Source: Mesoflavibacter zeaxanthinifaciens DSM 18436 (GTDB lineage Bacteria; Bacteroidota; Bacteroidia; Flavobacteriales; Flavobacteriaceae). Taken from it: 64,000 bases of DNA. The DNA is taken from positions 5,001-69,000 of the forward strand of contig NZ_AULQ01000009.1 of assembly GCF_000422365.1 (NCBI RefSeq). The letters are read 5' to 3'. Position numbers and translations under genes: made by a program. Under the pieces are notes generated by a model that did not search any database, was not told the origin of the DNA, and saw only the letters and a program-made list of their open reading frames with translations. Of this stretch, positions 17,125 through 26,906 are shown piece by piece. The first letter of the stretch is position 1. Each line of letters begins with the position of its first letter.

Positions 17125-20100
17125 ATGAAAAAGATTTTAATTGTACTTGCTGTACTATTTGTTTTGCCACTTTTTTCTCAACAGAAAAGTGTAACCTTAA
17201 ATTGGGATTCGTACAAAACACTTAAAGCAGATGGCTTTTCGGTTGTTGTTCCAGCTTTTTTACCTGAAGAAAATTTTAATTTTGATTTAGATAATGGTGT
17301 TATTTATTCTAACGAATGGAAAACATCAATACCAGTTAATGAAAATTCTGTAAACCTATCCAATGTAACCTATCAAACAGTAACTATAGAAGAGCTAAAG
17401 GGATTAAAACTCTCTTCAATTCCTTCTACTTTAGAATATTCTTTAAAAAATGCGAGAGGGAGAAAAGATAGCTATGCTGTATTTAGGCTTAAAACCTTTG
17501 TTAAAGAAGGAAACCGTATAAAAAGGATGAAGTCTTTTACTATTAATTACACTACTAGTAATTCAAATTCTTTTAGAAGTTCAAGTTCTTTTTCTGTGAC
17601 TAACTCAGTATTAGCAAACGGAAGCTGGTATAAGTTTGAAGTCCAAAAATCTGGAGTCTATATTTTAAATAAATCTTTTTTAAGTCAACTAGGAGTTAAT
17701 GTAGATAACGTAGATCCAAGAAATATCAAGATATATGGTTATGGCGGAATGATGATGCCTTACAATAACGTAGCAAATTTTCCTTTTGATCCAATTGAAA
17801 ACGCAATTAAAGTAGTAGGAGAAACGGATGGTGTTTTTAATGATTCTGATTATATATTATTTTATGCTCAAGGACCATCTGCAGATGTTTATAATACAAG
17901 TATTAATACTAATATAAATCCTTATACCGATAAAACGGTTTACTATATAAATATAAGCTCTGGCAATGGTAAACGTATACAGAATTACATACAACCAACA
18001 GGAAGTGTTAGTGCATCATTTACTACTTTTCATGACTATAAATTTCATGAAGTAGACGAAAGAAATCTTGTTTTTGTAGGGCGAAGATGGTTTGGAGAAG
18101 AATTTAATGTAGAAAACTCTCAAAGCTTTAGCTTTGATTTTCCTAATTTAGTTGTTACAGAACCAGTAAATGTTAGAGTGCATACCGCATCTACCGCATC
18201 TAATAGTACAACTTTTGGAGTTAGTGTTAATGGTACTCAAATAGGTAGTATTAATCATTCTAGCGCAAATTCTTCAGATGGCGTTTATGCTACAGGCGGT
18301 AGTCTTACTCAAAATATTAATGTAAGTTCAAATACGATCAATGTTGGTTTAAATTACAATAACCAAGGTAATCCAAGTGCAAATGGATATTTAGATTATA
18401 TAGGTATAGAAGCAGTAAGAGATTTAGATTTTATTGGTGATCAATTTAAATTCTTTAACCGATTAGCTTTTCAAGGAACTGGTGTAGCATCTTACACTTT
18501 ATCAAATGCAAGTCAAGTTCAAGAAGTTTGGAATATTACAGATTTATATAACGTATCTTCAATTGTAAATGAAGGAAACGCTACATTAAATTTTAATACA
18601 AATTTAGGTGTAGAGAATAAATTTGTAGCAGTAACCTCTCAAGACTATTACATACCTACCATACCACAAAATGCTATAGTTGGTAATCAAAATTTAAAAG
18701 GCTCAATTTTTTTAGATAACAACGGAAACTTTCAGGATATTGATTATTTAATACTAACAACAACTTCTCATTTAGGACAAGCTAATCGTTTGGCTCAAAT
18801 TAATCGTGAAAAATATGGGTTAAATGTAAAGGTTGTAACGCTTGGCTCTATTTATAAAGAATTTGCTACTGGTAACCCAGATATTGCAGCTATAAGAAAT
18901 TTTGTAAAATACGTTTATGATAATGCAAGTTCACCAGAAAATAAACTTAAATACCTGTGCCTTTTTGGAGACTCGTCATTTGATTACAAAGGAAGAATTT
19001 CATCAAACACATATAATTTTCCAACATGGAATGCTTACAGTAGTTTTAATCTTTCTAACTCTTTTATTTCAGATGACTTTTATGGGTATTTAGATTTAGG
19101 AGAAGGAAACTTAGATGCTTATAACAGTGCAAATAAATTAGATGTTGCAATAGGTCGTATCGTAGCAGATTCTCCACAATTAGCAAAAGATATGGTAGAT
19201 AAAATTGTTACTTATCACTCTAAAGATGCTTTAGGTGGTTGGAGAAACAACTTTGTAGTTATATCAGATGATGTGGATGAACAATGGGAAGCAACTCTGC
19301 AAGAGACAACAGATCAAATAGCTAATGAAGTGTCTTTAAATAAACCTTATATAAATGTAACAAAAATTCATTCAGATGCTTATCAACAAGTGGCTTCTGC
19401 TGGAGGAGATAGATATCCAGAAGTAAATGTTGCGATTGCAAATGCAATAGAAAAAGGAGCTTTAGTTGTAGATTATTTTGGACATGGAGGAGAAGATGGT
19501 TTAGCAAAAGAGCGTATCATGCAAAAACCAGACGTACAAGCATTAAATAACGAGTGTAAATTAAATCTGTTTATTACCGTAACTTGTGAATTTACAAGAT
19601 TTGATAACCCTTTAAGAGAAACTGCTGGAGAATTAATTTATTGGAATAAAGATGCAGGAGCAATAGGTTTAATAACCACTACTAGACAAATATTTGTAAC
19701 AGTAGGAAGAGATTTTAATGAAATATTGAAAGAATATTTATTTTCTTTTAGTGATCAAGATACTTATGCCGATCATGAATATCCTAGTGCTGCAGAAGCT
19801 TTAAGATTAGCAAAAAATGATCCATCATTTACATCATCTCAAAAGAGTCTAGCGTTTTTTATCGGTGATCCTGCATTAAAGTTAGCATTTCCTCAGCCTA
19901 ATATAAGACTAACAAAAATAAATGATGTTCCTGTAGGCCAAAACACAGATGTTCTACAAGCGTTAAGTTACGCTAAGCTTTCTGGAGAGGTAACAGATGT
20001 TAATGGAAATGTGTTAACAGACTACAATGGTACTTTAACAGCAACAATCTATGATAAAGAAATTGAAAGACAAACCTTAGCTAACGATAATACAACAAAT

Positions 20101-21024
20101 AATAACGGGACTATTTATTTAGATTTTACAACTTTAGGAGCATTAGTGTTTAGAGGTCAAGCTTCTGTAACCAATGGGCAATTTGAGTTTGATTTTATCG
20201 TTCCCAAAGATATAGGTATACCTGTAGGGTATGGAAAAGTTAGTTTTTATGCTGTAAAAGAAGATTCTTTAGAAGATAAATCAGGAGCTAGTGTTAATAC
20301 ACTACAAATTGGAGGTATAAATCCAGATGCAGCAGAAGATAATTTACCACCAACAATCCAATTATATATGAATGATGAAACTTTTGTTTCTGGAGGAATT
20401 ACTAACGAGTCACCAATGATCTTAGCAAAATTAGAAGATGAAAACGGTATTAATACAGCAAGTGGTATCGGGCATGATATAGTTGCGATTTTAGATGGTG
20501 ATGAGGTTAACCCATTTGTGTTAAATGATTACTACACTGCAGATGTAGACAATTATACTAAAGGGTCATTAACTTATCCATTAAGAAATTTAGAGCCAGG
20601 CTTACACACCTTATCACTAAAGGCATGGGATGTATACAATAATTCTTCTACTACCGAGATACAATTTGTAGTGCATGAAGAAAATGAAAATTTAGTATTA
20701 ACAAACGTCTTAAACTATCCAAACCCTTTCGTAAATTATACTGAGTTTTGGTTTAGTCACAATAGCTCAGAAGCATTAAATATTTCAGTTCAGATATTTA
20801 CAATATCAGGTAAATTGGTGAGAACACTTAACGGGACAACAGGAGCAAACGGAGGTTCTTGTTGTGGTGGCTCTGCAGCAGGAACTTCGAGAGATATTAT
20901 TTGGGACGGACGTGACGATTTTGGTCAAAAAATAGGAAAAGGAACTTATATTTATAAACTAAAAGTACATTCGCCTTCAACAAATAAAACCACAGAGAAA
21001 ATAGAGAAACTTGTAATACTATAA
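17125..21024 (+). CDS. porU: Type IX secretion system sortase PorU
   Basis: PorU is a surface gingipain-like (C25) cysteine protease that removes the C-terminal sorting domain of type IX cargo and joins the cargo to the cell surface. The protein is 1299 residues with a signal peptide (about 1-18). The catalytic pair is expected at His787 in DYFGHGGEDG and Cys821 in FITVTCEFTRFD. A C-terminal FlgD-like/Ig region near 1190-1299 contains WDGRDDFGQKIGKGTYIYKL. Within it is an odd loop, GGSCCGGSAAGT, with two adjacent cysteines. A TAATTTTG -7-like element is at 17053-17060. Together with porV it forms a unit divergent from gldJ across 263 bases. Confidence 0.95.
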   Translation: MKKILIVLAVLFVLPLFSQQKSVTLNWDSYKTLKADGFSVVVPAFLPEENFNFDLDNGVIYSNEWKTSIPVNENSVNLSNVTYQTVTIEELKGLKLSSIPSTLEYSLKNARGRKDSYAVFRLKTFVKEGNRIKRMKSFTINYTTSNSNSFRSSSSFSVTNSVLANGSWYKFEVQKSGVYILNKSFLSQLGVNVDNVDPRNIKIYGYGGMMMPYNNVANFPFDPIENAIKVVGETDGVFNDSDYILFYAQGPSADVYNTSINTNINPYTDKTVYYINISSGNGKRIQNYIQPTGSVSASFTTFHDYKFHEVDERNLVFVGRRWFGEEFNVENSQSFSFDFPNLVVTEPVNVRVHTASTASNSTTFGVSVNGTQIGSINHSSANSSDGVYATGGSLTQNINVSSNTINVGLNYNNQGNPSANGYLDYIGIEAVRDLDFIGDQFKFFNRLAFQGTGVASYTLSNASQVQEVWNITDLYNVSSIVNEGNATLNFNTNLGVENKFVAVTSQDYYIPTIPQNAIVGNQNLKGSIFLDNNGNFQDIDYLILTTTSHLGQANRLAQINREKYGLNVKVVTLGSIYKEFATGNPDIAAIRNFVKYVYDNASSPENKLKYLCLFGDSSFDYKGRISSNTYNFPTWNAYSSFNLSNSFISDDFYGYLDLGEGNLDAYNSANKLDVAIGRIVADSPQLAKDMVDKIVTYHSKDALGGWRNNFVVISDDVDEQWEATLQETTDQIANEVSLNKPYINVTKIHSDAYQQVASAGGDRYPEVNVAIANAIEKGALVVDYFGHGGEDGLAKERIMQKPDVQALNNECKLNLFITVTCEFTRFDNPLRETAGELIYWNKDAGAIGLITTTRQIFVTVGRDFNEILKEYLFSFSDQDTYADHEYPSAAEALRLAKNDPSFTSSQKSLAFFIGDPALKLAFPQPNIRLTKINDVPVGQNTDVLQALSYAKLSGEVTDVNGNVLTDYNGTLTATIYDKEIERQTLANDNTTNNNGTIYLDFTTLGALVFRGQASVTNGQFEFDFIVPKDIGIPVGYGKVSFYAVKEDSLEDKSGASVNTLQIGGINPDAAEDNLPPTIQLYMNDETFVSGGITNESPMILAKLEDENGINTASGIGHDIVAILDGDEVNPFVLNDYYTADVDNYTKGSLTYPLRNLEPGLHTLSLKAWDVYNNSSTTEIQFVVHEENENLVLTNVLNYPNPFVNYTEFWFSHNSSEALNISVQIFTISGKLVRTLNGTTGANGGSCCGGSAAGTSRDIIWDGRDDFGQKIGKGTYIYKLKVHSPSTNKTTEKIEKLVIL

Positions 21025-21056
21025 TAATAAATTATATTTGCTAACAAATTATATAT

Positions 21057-22298
21057 ATGAAAAATAGATTTTTAATGGTGCTGGTGTTATTAACATCTTT
21101 TTATGGACTAGCACAAGAAAATGTAGTAGAGATATCTCCTTATCAAGATAGTAGAGTAATTACTACAGGAGTACCTTTTTTATTAATAGCACCAGATGCA
21201 CGTGCTGCATCACTAGGAGATATGGGTGTAGCTACATCTGTAGACGCTTTTTCTCAGCAATGGAATGCTTCAAAATATGTTTTTTCAGAAGATAAATCTG
21301 GAGTAGCAATAAGTTACACACCATATCTAAGTAAGTTGGTTAATGATATTTTCTTAGGAAATGTAACATACTTTAATAGAATAAATGAAAATAGTGCTTT
21401 TGCTGCAAGTTTTAAATATTTTTCTTTAGGAGATATAGAATTTGTTGAAGATGAATTTTCTGAAGCATTAATACAAAGACCTAATGAGTTTACTGTCGAT
21501 TTATCATACGGACTTAGATTAAGCGACCAATTTGGTATGGCAGTTACAATGCGTTATTTAAGATCAGATTTAAAACTAAATACTGGTAATAATGATAACT
21601 CGGCAGCAAGTACATTTGGCGTAGATATTTCAGGTTTTTATCAAAGTGAAGAAGAAGCTTACAGTGATTTTAATGGTCGCTGGCGTGGTGGATTTGCTAT
21701 CCAAAATATCGGACCTAAATTTAAGTATGACGAAGCAGGTGTAGAAAACTTTCAGCCAACCAACTTAAGATTAGGAGGAGGATTTGATTTCATATTTGAT
21801 GAATATAACAAATTAGCTGTTACAGCAGAAGTATCAAAATTATTAGTGCCAACACCACCGCAAAGAGGTAGAAGATTAGAATATATAGATAACAACGGAG
21901 AACCAGGTTATCAAGCAGATGCAGATGAGCTAGTTAGTGATGATGCCAATTACATAATAGCAGGACAAGATAATGATGTACCATTTTTATCAGGGATTTT
22001 TCAATCTTTTGGTGATGCACCAGGAGGTTTTAAAGAAGAGTTACAAGAATTTACCTACGCTTTAGGAGCAGAATATGTTTATCAAGATGCATTCTCACTA
22101 AGAGCAGGATATTTTAATGAGCACGAAACTAAAGGTGCACGTAAGTTTTTTGCTTTAGGAGCAGGATTTAAATACAACGTGTTAAACTTAGATATGTCGT
22201 ACTTATTTTCATCATCAAAAGTGCCAAGTCCTTTAGAAGGAACATTAAGGTTTTCTCTAACCTTTAACCTTGGAGCTGGAGAATACGATGAATATTGA
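21057..22298 (+). CDS. porV: Type IX secretion system outer-membrane protein PorV
   Basis: PorV is an outer-membrane beta barrel that takes type IX cargo from the translocon and carries it to the PorU attachment complex. The protein is 413 residues with a signal peptide ending YGLAQ. The segment PFLLIAPDARAASLGDMGVATS near the start is diagnostic of PorV/LptO, followed by alternating amphipathic strands and a C-terminal LRFSLTFNLG. It begins 32 bases after porU and is followed by a terminator. Confidence 0.95.
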   Translation: MKNRFLMVLVLLTSFYGLAQENVVEISPYQDSRVITTGVPFLLIAPDARAASLGDMGVATSVDAFSQQWNASKYVFSEDKSGVAISYTPYLSKLVNDIFLGNVTYFNRINENSAFAASFKYFSLGDIEFVEDEFSEALIQRPNEFTVDLSYGLRLSDQFGMAVTMRYLRSDLKLNTGNNDNSAASTFGVDISGFYQSEEEAYSDFNGRWRGGFAIQNIGPKFKYDEAGVENFQPTNLRLGGGFDFIFDEYNKLAVTAEVSKLLVPTPPQRGRRLEYIDNNGEPGYQADADELVSDDANYIIAGQDNDVPFLSGIFQSFGDAPGGFKEELQEFTYALGAEYVYQDAFSLRAGYFNEHETKGARKFFALGAGFKYNVLNLDMSYLFSSSKVPSPLEGTLRFSLTFNLGAGEYDEY

Positions 22299-22322
22299 AA
22301 ATATTAAAAAGACGTTAAAAAG

Positions 22323-22351
22323 AAACTATTGCGAAAGCAATAGTTTTTTTG
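22323..22351 (+). terminator. Intrinsic terminator of porU-porV
   Basis: Stem 22323-22332 (AAACTATTGC) pairs perfectly with 22337-22346 around a GAAA tetraloop, followed by a T run. It lies 24 bases after the porV stop. Confidence 0.88.
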
Positions 22352-22379
22352 TCTATAATTGTTTAGTATCTTTATTAAT

Positions 22380-22862
22380 ATGAAAGAAGTGAAAATAGAA
22401 ACAACTTTGCAGGTTTATGATCATTTAAATGATACACCAAAAGAAGTTCAAGATTTAATGGAACAAGCAATAAGTGCCAGAGAAAAAGCTTATGCACCAT
22501 ATTCTAAATTTAATGTAGGCGCTGCTTTGCTATTAGAAAACAAAGAAATAATAACAGGTAGCAATCAAGAAAACGCTTCATATCCTTCAGGATTATGTGC
22601 AGAACGTACGGCAATTTATTTTGCAGGAGCTAAATATCCTGAAGAAAAAATAATAAGAATGGCTATTTCTGCAAGTTCAAAAATACATACAACAATAACA
22701 CCAATACCTCCTTGTGGAGCTTGTAGACAAGCTATATCAGAGTATGAAAACAAACAAAACCATCCAATAGAAATTTATTTTATGGGAGAATCAGGGAAAG
22801 TAGTAAGGTCTAACTCTTTAGCTAATCTTTTACCATTAGGTTTTGATAAAAGCTACCTATAA
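22380..22862 (+). CDS. cdd: Cytidine deaminase
   Basis: Cdd deaminates cytidine and deoxycytidine in pyrimidine salvage. The protein is 160 residues. The zinc site is visible as CAERTAIY and PPCGACRQ, with the glutamate of CAE as proton shuttle; YSKFNVGAALL precedes it. An earlier in-frame start at 22359 would add seven hydrophobic residues and lies right after the terminator; MKEVKIETT at 22380 is preferred. Three zinc cysteines indicate the tetrameric class. Confidence 0.93.
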   Translation: MKEVKIETTLQVYDHLNDTPKEVQDLMEQAISAREKAYAPYSKFNVGAALLLENKEIITGSNQENASYPSGLCAERTAIYFAGAKYPEEKIIRMAISASSKIHTTITPIPPCGACRQAISEYENKQNHPIEIYFMGESGKVVRSNSLANLLPLGFDKSYL

Positions 22863-22951
22863 CGATTTCGTTAATTTTTTATTATTTTCAGTTTTTTCAT
22901 TACTAACTAAAGTGTTACTTTTGTTAATCGGTAAAACTATAAACGTCACCA

Positions 22952-23950
22952 ATGCAAAAAATAACTAAAGAAACGTATTTAAAATGGTATGAAGACATGC
23001 TGTTTTGGAGAAAGTTTGAAGACAAACTAGCAGCAGTTTACATTCAACAAAAAGTTAGAGGTTTTCTACACCTTTACAACGGTCAAGAAGCAGTATTAGC
23101 AGGAGCATTACATGCTATGGACTTAACTAAAGACAAGATGATTACTGCTTATCGTAATCACGTGCAACCTATAGGAATGGGTGTAGACCCTAAAAGAGTA
23201 ATGGCAGAGCTTTATGGTAAAGCAACTGGTACATCTCAAGGTTTAGGTGGTTCAATGCATATTTTTTCTAAAGAACACCGTTTTTACGGTGGTCACGGTA
23301 TTGTTGGAGGACAAATACCTTTAGGAGCAGGTATTGCTTTTGGTGATAAATATCACGATAGCGATGCGGTAACAATTTGCTGTTTTGGTGATGGTGCTGC
23401 AAGACAAGGATCATTACACGAGTCTTTTAACTTAGCTATGTTATGGAAATTACCAGTAGTCTTTGTTTGTGAAAACAATGGTTACGCTATGGGTACATCT
23501 GTAGAGCGTACCGCCAACCATACAGACATATGGAAGTTAGGTTTAGGTTACGAAATGCCTTGTGGACCAGTAGACGGTATGAATCCAATTAAAGTTGCAG
23601 AAGCTTTTGACGAAGCTATCCAACGTGCAAGAAAAGGTGGCGGACCAACATTTTTAGAGGTTAAAACTTACAGATATAGAGGTCACTCTATGTCAGATGC
23701 ACAACACTATCGTACAAAAGAAGAAGTAGAAGAATACAAGAAAATAGATCCTATTACGCAAGTAAAAGATATTATTTTAGAAGAAAAATACGCTACAGAA
23801 GAAGAGATTAAGCAGATTGATAAGCGCGTAAAAAAATTAGTTTCAGAATGTGAGAAATTTGCAGAAGAGTCTCCATTCCCAGAAAAGAATGTAATGTACG
23901 ATTCTGTATACGAACAAGAAGATTATCCATTTATACAACACAAATTATAA
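22952..23950 (+). CDS. pdhA: Pyruvate dehydrogenase E1 component, alpha subunit
   Basis: The alpha subunit of the thiamine-diphosphate-dependent decarboxylase that feeds acetyl groups to E2. The protein is 332 residues. The thiamine-diphosphate motif is GDGAARQGS (146-154) through ENNGYAMGT (174-182), and the regulatory-loop-like YRGHSMSDAQHYRTKEE follows near 232-248. A TACTTTTG -7-like element lies at 22916-22923. It sits 3 bases before the E2 gene. The beta subunit gene is not adjacent in this window, so E1 must be completed by a distant pdhB. Confidence 0.93.
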   Translation: MQKITKETYLKWYEDMLFWRKFEDKLAAVYIQQKVRGFLHLYNGQEAVLAGALHAMDLTKDKMITAYRNHVQPIGMGVDPKRVMAELYGKATGTSQGLGGSMHIFSKEHRFYGGHGIVGGQIPLGAGIAFGDKYHDSDAVTICCFGDGAARQGSLHESFNLAMLWKLPVVFVCENNGYAMGTSVERTANHTDIWKLGLGYEMPCGPVDGMNPIKVAEAFDEAIQRARKGGGPTFLEVKTYRYRGHSMSDAQHYRTKEEVEEYKKIDPITQVKDIILEEKYATEEEIKQIDKRVKKLVSECEKFAEESPFPEKNVMYDSVYEQEDYPFIQHKL

Positions 23951-23953
23951 GCT

Positions 23954-25588
23954 ATGGCAGAAGTAATAAATATGCCTCGTTTGAGTGACACCATGGAAGA
24001 AGGAACTGTCGCAACTTGGTTAAAAAAAGTAGGTGATAAAGTTGAAGAAGGTGATATTTTAGCAGAAATTGAAACCGATAAAGCAACAATGGAGTTTGAG
24101 TCTTTTTACGAAGGGACATTATTACATATTGGTGTTCAAGAAGGAGAAACTACTAAAGTAGACGAGCTTTTAGCGATTATAGGAGAAGAAGGTGAAGATA
24201 TTTCAAGCCTTTTAGATGGTAAATCTTCAACAAAAGAAGAAGAGAAGTCAGAAGAAAATACAGATGATAAAGAAGACACTTCTGAAGATAATTCATCTGA
24301 AAGTAGTTCAGAAGAATTACCAGAAGGCGTTACAATAGTAACAATGCCTCGATTAAGCGATACAATGGAAGAAGGTACTGTTGCAACTTGGCTTAAAAAA
24401 GTTGGTGATGCAGTAGAAGAAGGAGATATCTTAGCAGAAATCGAAACTGATAAAGCGACGATGGAGTTTGAGTCGTTTCAATCAGGTACGTTATTACACA
24501 TTGGTTTAGAAGAAGGACAATCTGCAAAAGTAGATGCTTTATTAGCTATTTTAGGACCTGAAGGAACAGATGTTTCAGGTGTTGCTAAAAACTTCAAAGC
24601 TGGCGGAGATGCTTCAGCTAAAAAAGAAGAAGCTCCTAAAAAAGAGTCTAAACCAGAGCCTAAAAAAGAAACGCCAAAACAAGACACTAAAACAGAATCT
24701 AAACCTGTTGCTCAGCCAACTCAAACAGCTTCTGGAGGACGCATTTTTGTGTCGCCATTAGCTAAGAAAATGGCAGACGAAAAAGGAATTAACTTATCTC
24801 AAGTTAAAGGTTCTGGAGAAAACGGTCGTATTGTAAAGCGTGATATAGAAAACTTTACTCCAGCAGCACAATCTGCTCAAGTTGGTAAGTTTGTACCTTC
24901 AGGTCAAGAAGATTTTGATGAAGTGCCAAACAGCCAAATGCGTAAAGCAATTGCTAAAAACTTGGCTAAATCTAAGTTTACTGCACCGCATTACTACTTA
25001 AATGTAGAGTTTGATATGGATAATGCAATAGCATTCCGTACGCAATACAACTCTTTACCAGATACAAAAATTTCATTTAATGATATGGTTGTAAAAGCTT
25101 GTGCATTGGCATTAAAGCAACATCCACAAGTAAACTCTCAGTGGTTTGACGATAAGATGAAATTAAACAATCACGTTCACATTGGTGTGGCAGTAGCTGT
25201 AGAAGATGGTTTACTAGTACCAGTTGTAAAGTTTGCTAATGAGCAATCTTTGCCTCAAATTGGTGCTGCGGTAAAAGATTTTGCAGGTAGAGCTAGAAAT
25301 AAAAAATTAAGTTTAGATGAGATGGAAGGAAGCACATTCACTATTTCTAACTTAGGTATGTTTGGAATAGAAAGCTTTACATCTATCATCAATCAACCTA
25401 ACTCAGCTATTCTATCTGTTGGAGCAATCGTACAAAAACCTGTTGTTAAAAACGGTCAGATTGTACCTGGTAACACAATGAAATTAACTTTAGCGTGTGA
25501 TCACAGAACAGTAGATGGAGCTACAGGAGCGCAATTCCTTCAAACATTAAAAGGATATATAGAAAACCCTGTAACAATGCTAGTTTAA
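23954..25588 (+). CDS. pdhC: Pyruvate dehydrogenase E2 (dihydrolipoamide acetyltransferase), two lipoyl domains
   Basis: The E2 core transfers acetyl groups from lipoyl arms to CoA. The protein is 544 residues: lipoyl domain 1 (about 1-80, lipoyl-Lys43 in ETDKATMEF), an acidic linker, lipoyl domain 2 (about 126-205, Lys167 in the same motif), a Lys/Pro-rich linker, the E1/E3-binding domain (about 263-301, VSPLAKKMADEKG), and the catalytic domain with DHRTVDG (His517, Asp521). The two lipoyl domains are nearly identical over their first 50 residues, indicating a fairly recent or homogenised duplication. A terminator follows. Confidence 0.94.
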   Translation: MAEVINMPRLSDTMEEGTVATWLKKVGDKVEEGDILAEIETDKATMEFESFYEGTLLHIGVQEGETTKVDELLAIIGEEGEDISSLLDGKSSTKEEEKSEENTDDKEDTSEDNSSESSSEELPEGVTIVTMPRLSDTMEEGTVATWLKKVGDAVEEGDILAEIETDKATMEFESFQSGTLLHIGLEEGQSAKVDALLAILGPEGTDVSGVAKNFKAGGDASAKKEEAPKKESKPEPKKETPKQDTKTESKPVAQPTQTASGGRIFVSPLAKKMADEKGINLSQVKGSGENGRIVKRDIENFTPAAQSAQVGKFVPSGQEDFDEVPNSQMRKAIAKNLAKSKFTAPHYYLNVEFDMDNAIAFRTQYNSLPDTKISFNDMVVKACALALKQHPQVNSQWFDDKMKLNNHVHIGVAVAVEDGLLVPVVKFANEQSLPQIGAAVKDFAGRARNKKLSLDEMEGSTFTISNLGMFGIESFTSIINQPNSAILSVGAIVQKPVVKNGQIVPGNTMKLTLACDHRTVDGATGAQFLQTLKGYIENPVTMLV

Positions 25589-25616
25589 ATTTCCGCGTAA
25601 GCGAAAACTAAATAAA

Positions 25617-25656
25617 ATAAAAACCTGTTTCATCTTATTTGAAGCAGGTTTTTTTA
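25617..25656 (+). terminator. Intrinsic terminator of pdhA-pdhC
   Basis: Stem 25621-25631 pairs with 25641-25651 (AAACCTGTTTC with GAAGCAGGTTT, one G-U wobble) around a 9-base loop. A run of T follows on the plus strand and A bases precede it. It lies about 30 bases after the E2 stop. Confidence 0.82.
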
Positions 25657-25680
25657 ACTTTATAATCCAAAATAATTGAG

Positions 25681-26361
25681 ATGAAAAACATAATAATAAC
25701 AGGGACAAGTCGCGGAATTGGTTTTGAATTAGTTCAAATCTTTGCGCAAAAAGGTTGTAATATATTAGCATTATCAAGAAACGAGCAACCCGTTATTGAT
25801 CTTAATTTGCAAAATGTTACTTCGTTTTCTTTTGATTTAGGTAAAGAAGACGATTATCATAAAGTTGAAGATTTTATAAAAGCCAATTGGCAACAAGTTG
25901 ATGTACTTATTAATAATGCTGGAGCTTTGTTAAACAAACCTTTTGTAGAAACATCTATATCTGATTTTGAATACGTGTATAAAACTAACGTTTTTGGTGT
26001 AGCCGAAATGACAAGAGTCGTAATTCCTTTTATGGCAAAAGAAAGTCATGTGGTTACAGTAAGTTCTATGGGTGGAGTACAAGGTAGTATGAAGTTTCCT
26101 GGTTTAGCAGCGTATAGTTCTAGTAAAGGTGCTGTTATTACTTTAACCGAATTATTAGCTGAAGAGTTTAAAGAAACTGGACCAAGTTTTAATGTATTGG
26201 CTTTAGGCGCTGTACAAACTGAGATGCTAGAAGAGGCTTTCCCAGGATACATTGCACCAACAACAGCTAAAGAAATGGCAGATTATATAGCTGACTTTTC
26301 TTTAAACGGACAAAAATATTATAACGGTAAAATGTTGCAAGTATCAAACTCGACACCTTAA
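25681..26361 (+). CDS. Short-chain dehydrogenase/reductase (SDR) family oxidoreductase
   Basis: A 226-residue NAD(P)-dependent oxidoreductase with a single Rossmann fold. The cofactor loop is TGTSRGIGFE (about 7-16), the NNAG-type motif is INNAGALL (about 78-85), and the catalytic triad region has a serine in VSSMGG and YSSSKG (tyrosine and lysine separated by three residues). The substrate is not predictable. It comes 25 bases after the pdh terminator and ends 3 bases before an opposing gene. Confidence 0.88.
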   Translation: MKNIIITGTSRGIGFELVQIFAQKGCNILALSRNEQPVIDLNLQNVTSFSFDLGKEDDYHKVEDFIKANWQQVDVLINNAGALLNKPFVETSISDFEYVYKTNVFGVAEMTRVVIPFMAKESHVVTVSSMGGVQGSMKFPGLAAYSSSKGAVITLTELLAEEFKETGPSFNVLALGAVQTEMLEEAFPGYIAPTTAKEMADYIADFSLNGQKYYNGKMLQVSNSTP

Positions 26362-26364
26362 AAA

Positions 26365-26790
26365 TTAGGTGCGCTCTAAAGCTGCATATGCATCTGCACT
26401 AGAAAAATTATCCTTATAAAAGATATTATACTGTAAGATTTTTACAATTTTTATTAGCTTTTCAAACTCTTTGTTTTTGTAAGCTTCTTTTAAGTTGTTA
26501 TGAATTTTAAAAAACATTTCTGTTTTATTAGTTTCTTTATTAACACCATAAAAGAAAAGGATTTCATTTTTTTTAGGTTTAAAAAACTTATAATCTTCTA
26601 TAATACTTCCTTTGTGATTTTTATAAATCTTTAGGTAAACATTATCAGAATTAATATCTTTATGTAATGCTAATTCGGTTGGTTTAAGTCTGTATCTAGT
26701 CACTTTTAAAAACTTAGACGTATCAGACATGTCTTGCGCTTTTACAACAGAAAGTGTCATAAAAAGCAATAGAAAGAGGGAAAACTTCAT
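26365..26790 (-). CDS. Small exported protein of unknown function
   Basis: A 141-residue protein I do not recognise, with an N-terminal signal peptide (about 1-18, ending VVKAQ) and a lysine-rich mature region with mixed helix and strand character. No cysteines or catalytic motifs stand out. It is transcribed against the SDR gene, whose stop lies 3 bases away, and divergently from the thioredoxin-like gene. It is probably periplasmic. Confidence 0.7.
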   Translation of the reverse strand: MKFSLFLLLFMTLSVVKAQDMSDTSKFLKVTRYRLKPTELALHKDINSDNVYLKIYKNHKGSIIEDYKFFKPKKNEILFFYGVNKETNKTEMFFKIHNNLKEAYKNKEFEKLIKIVKILQYNIFYKDNFSSADAYAALERT

Positions 26791-26906
26791 ATGTGCTATT
26801 AATCAATTAGAATGTTAGGGAAAACATTAATCTTTATCTAAGAAAAGTAATATAATTTAAAGTTCAAAATAAATTATTGAAAAATATATAAAAAATTAAC
26901 AAAATC

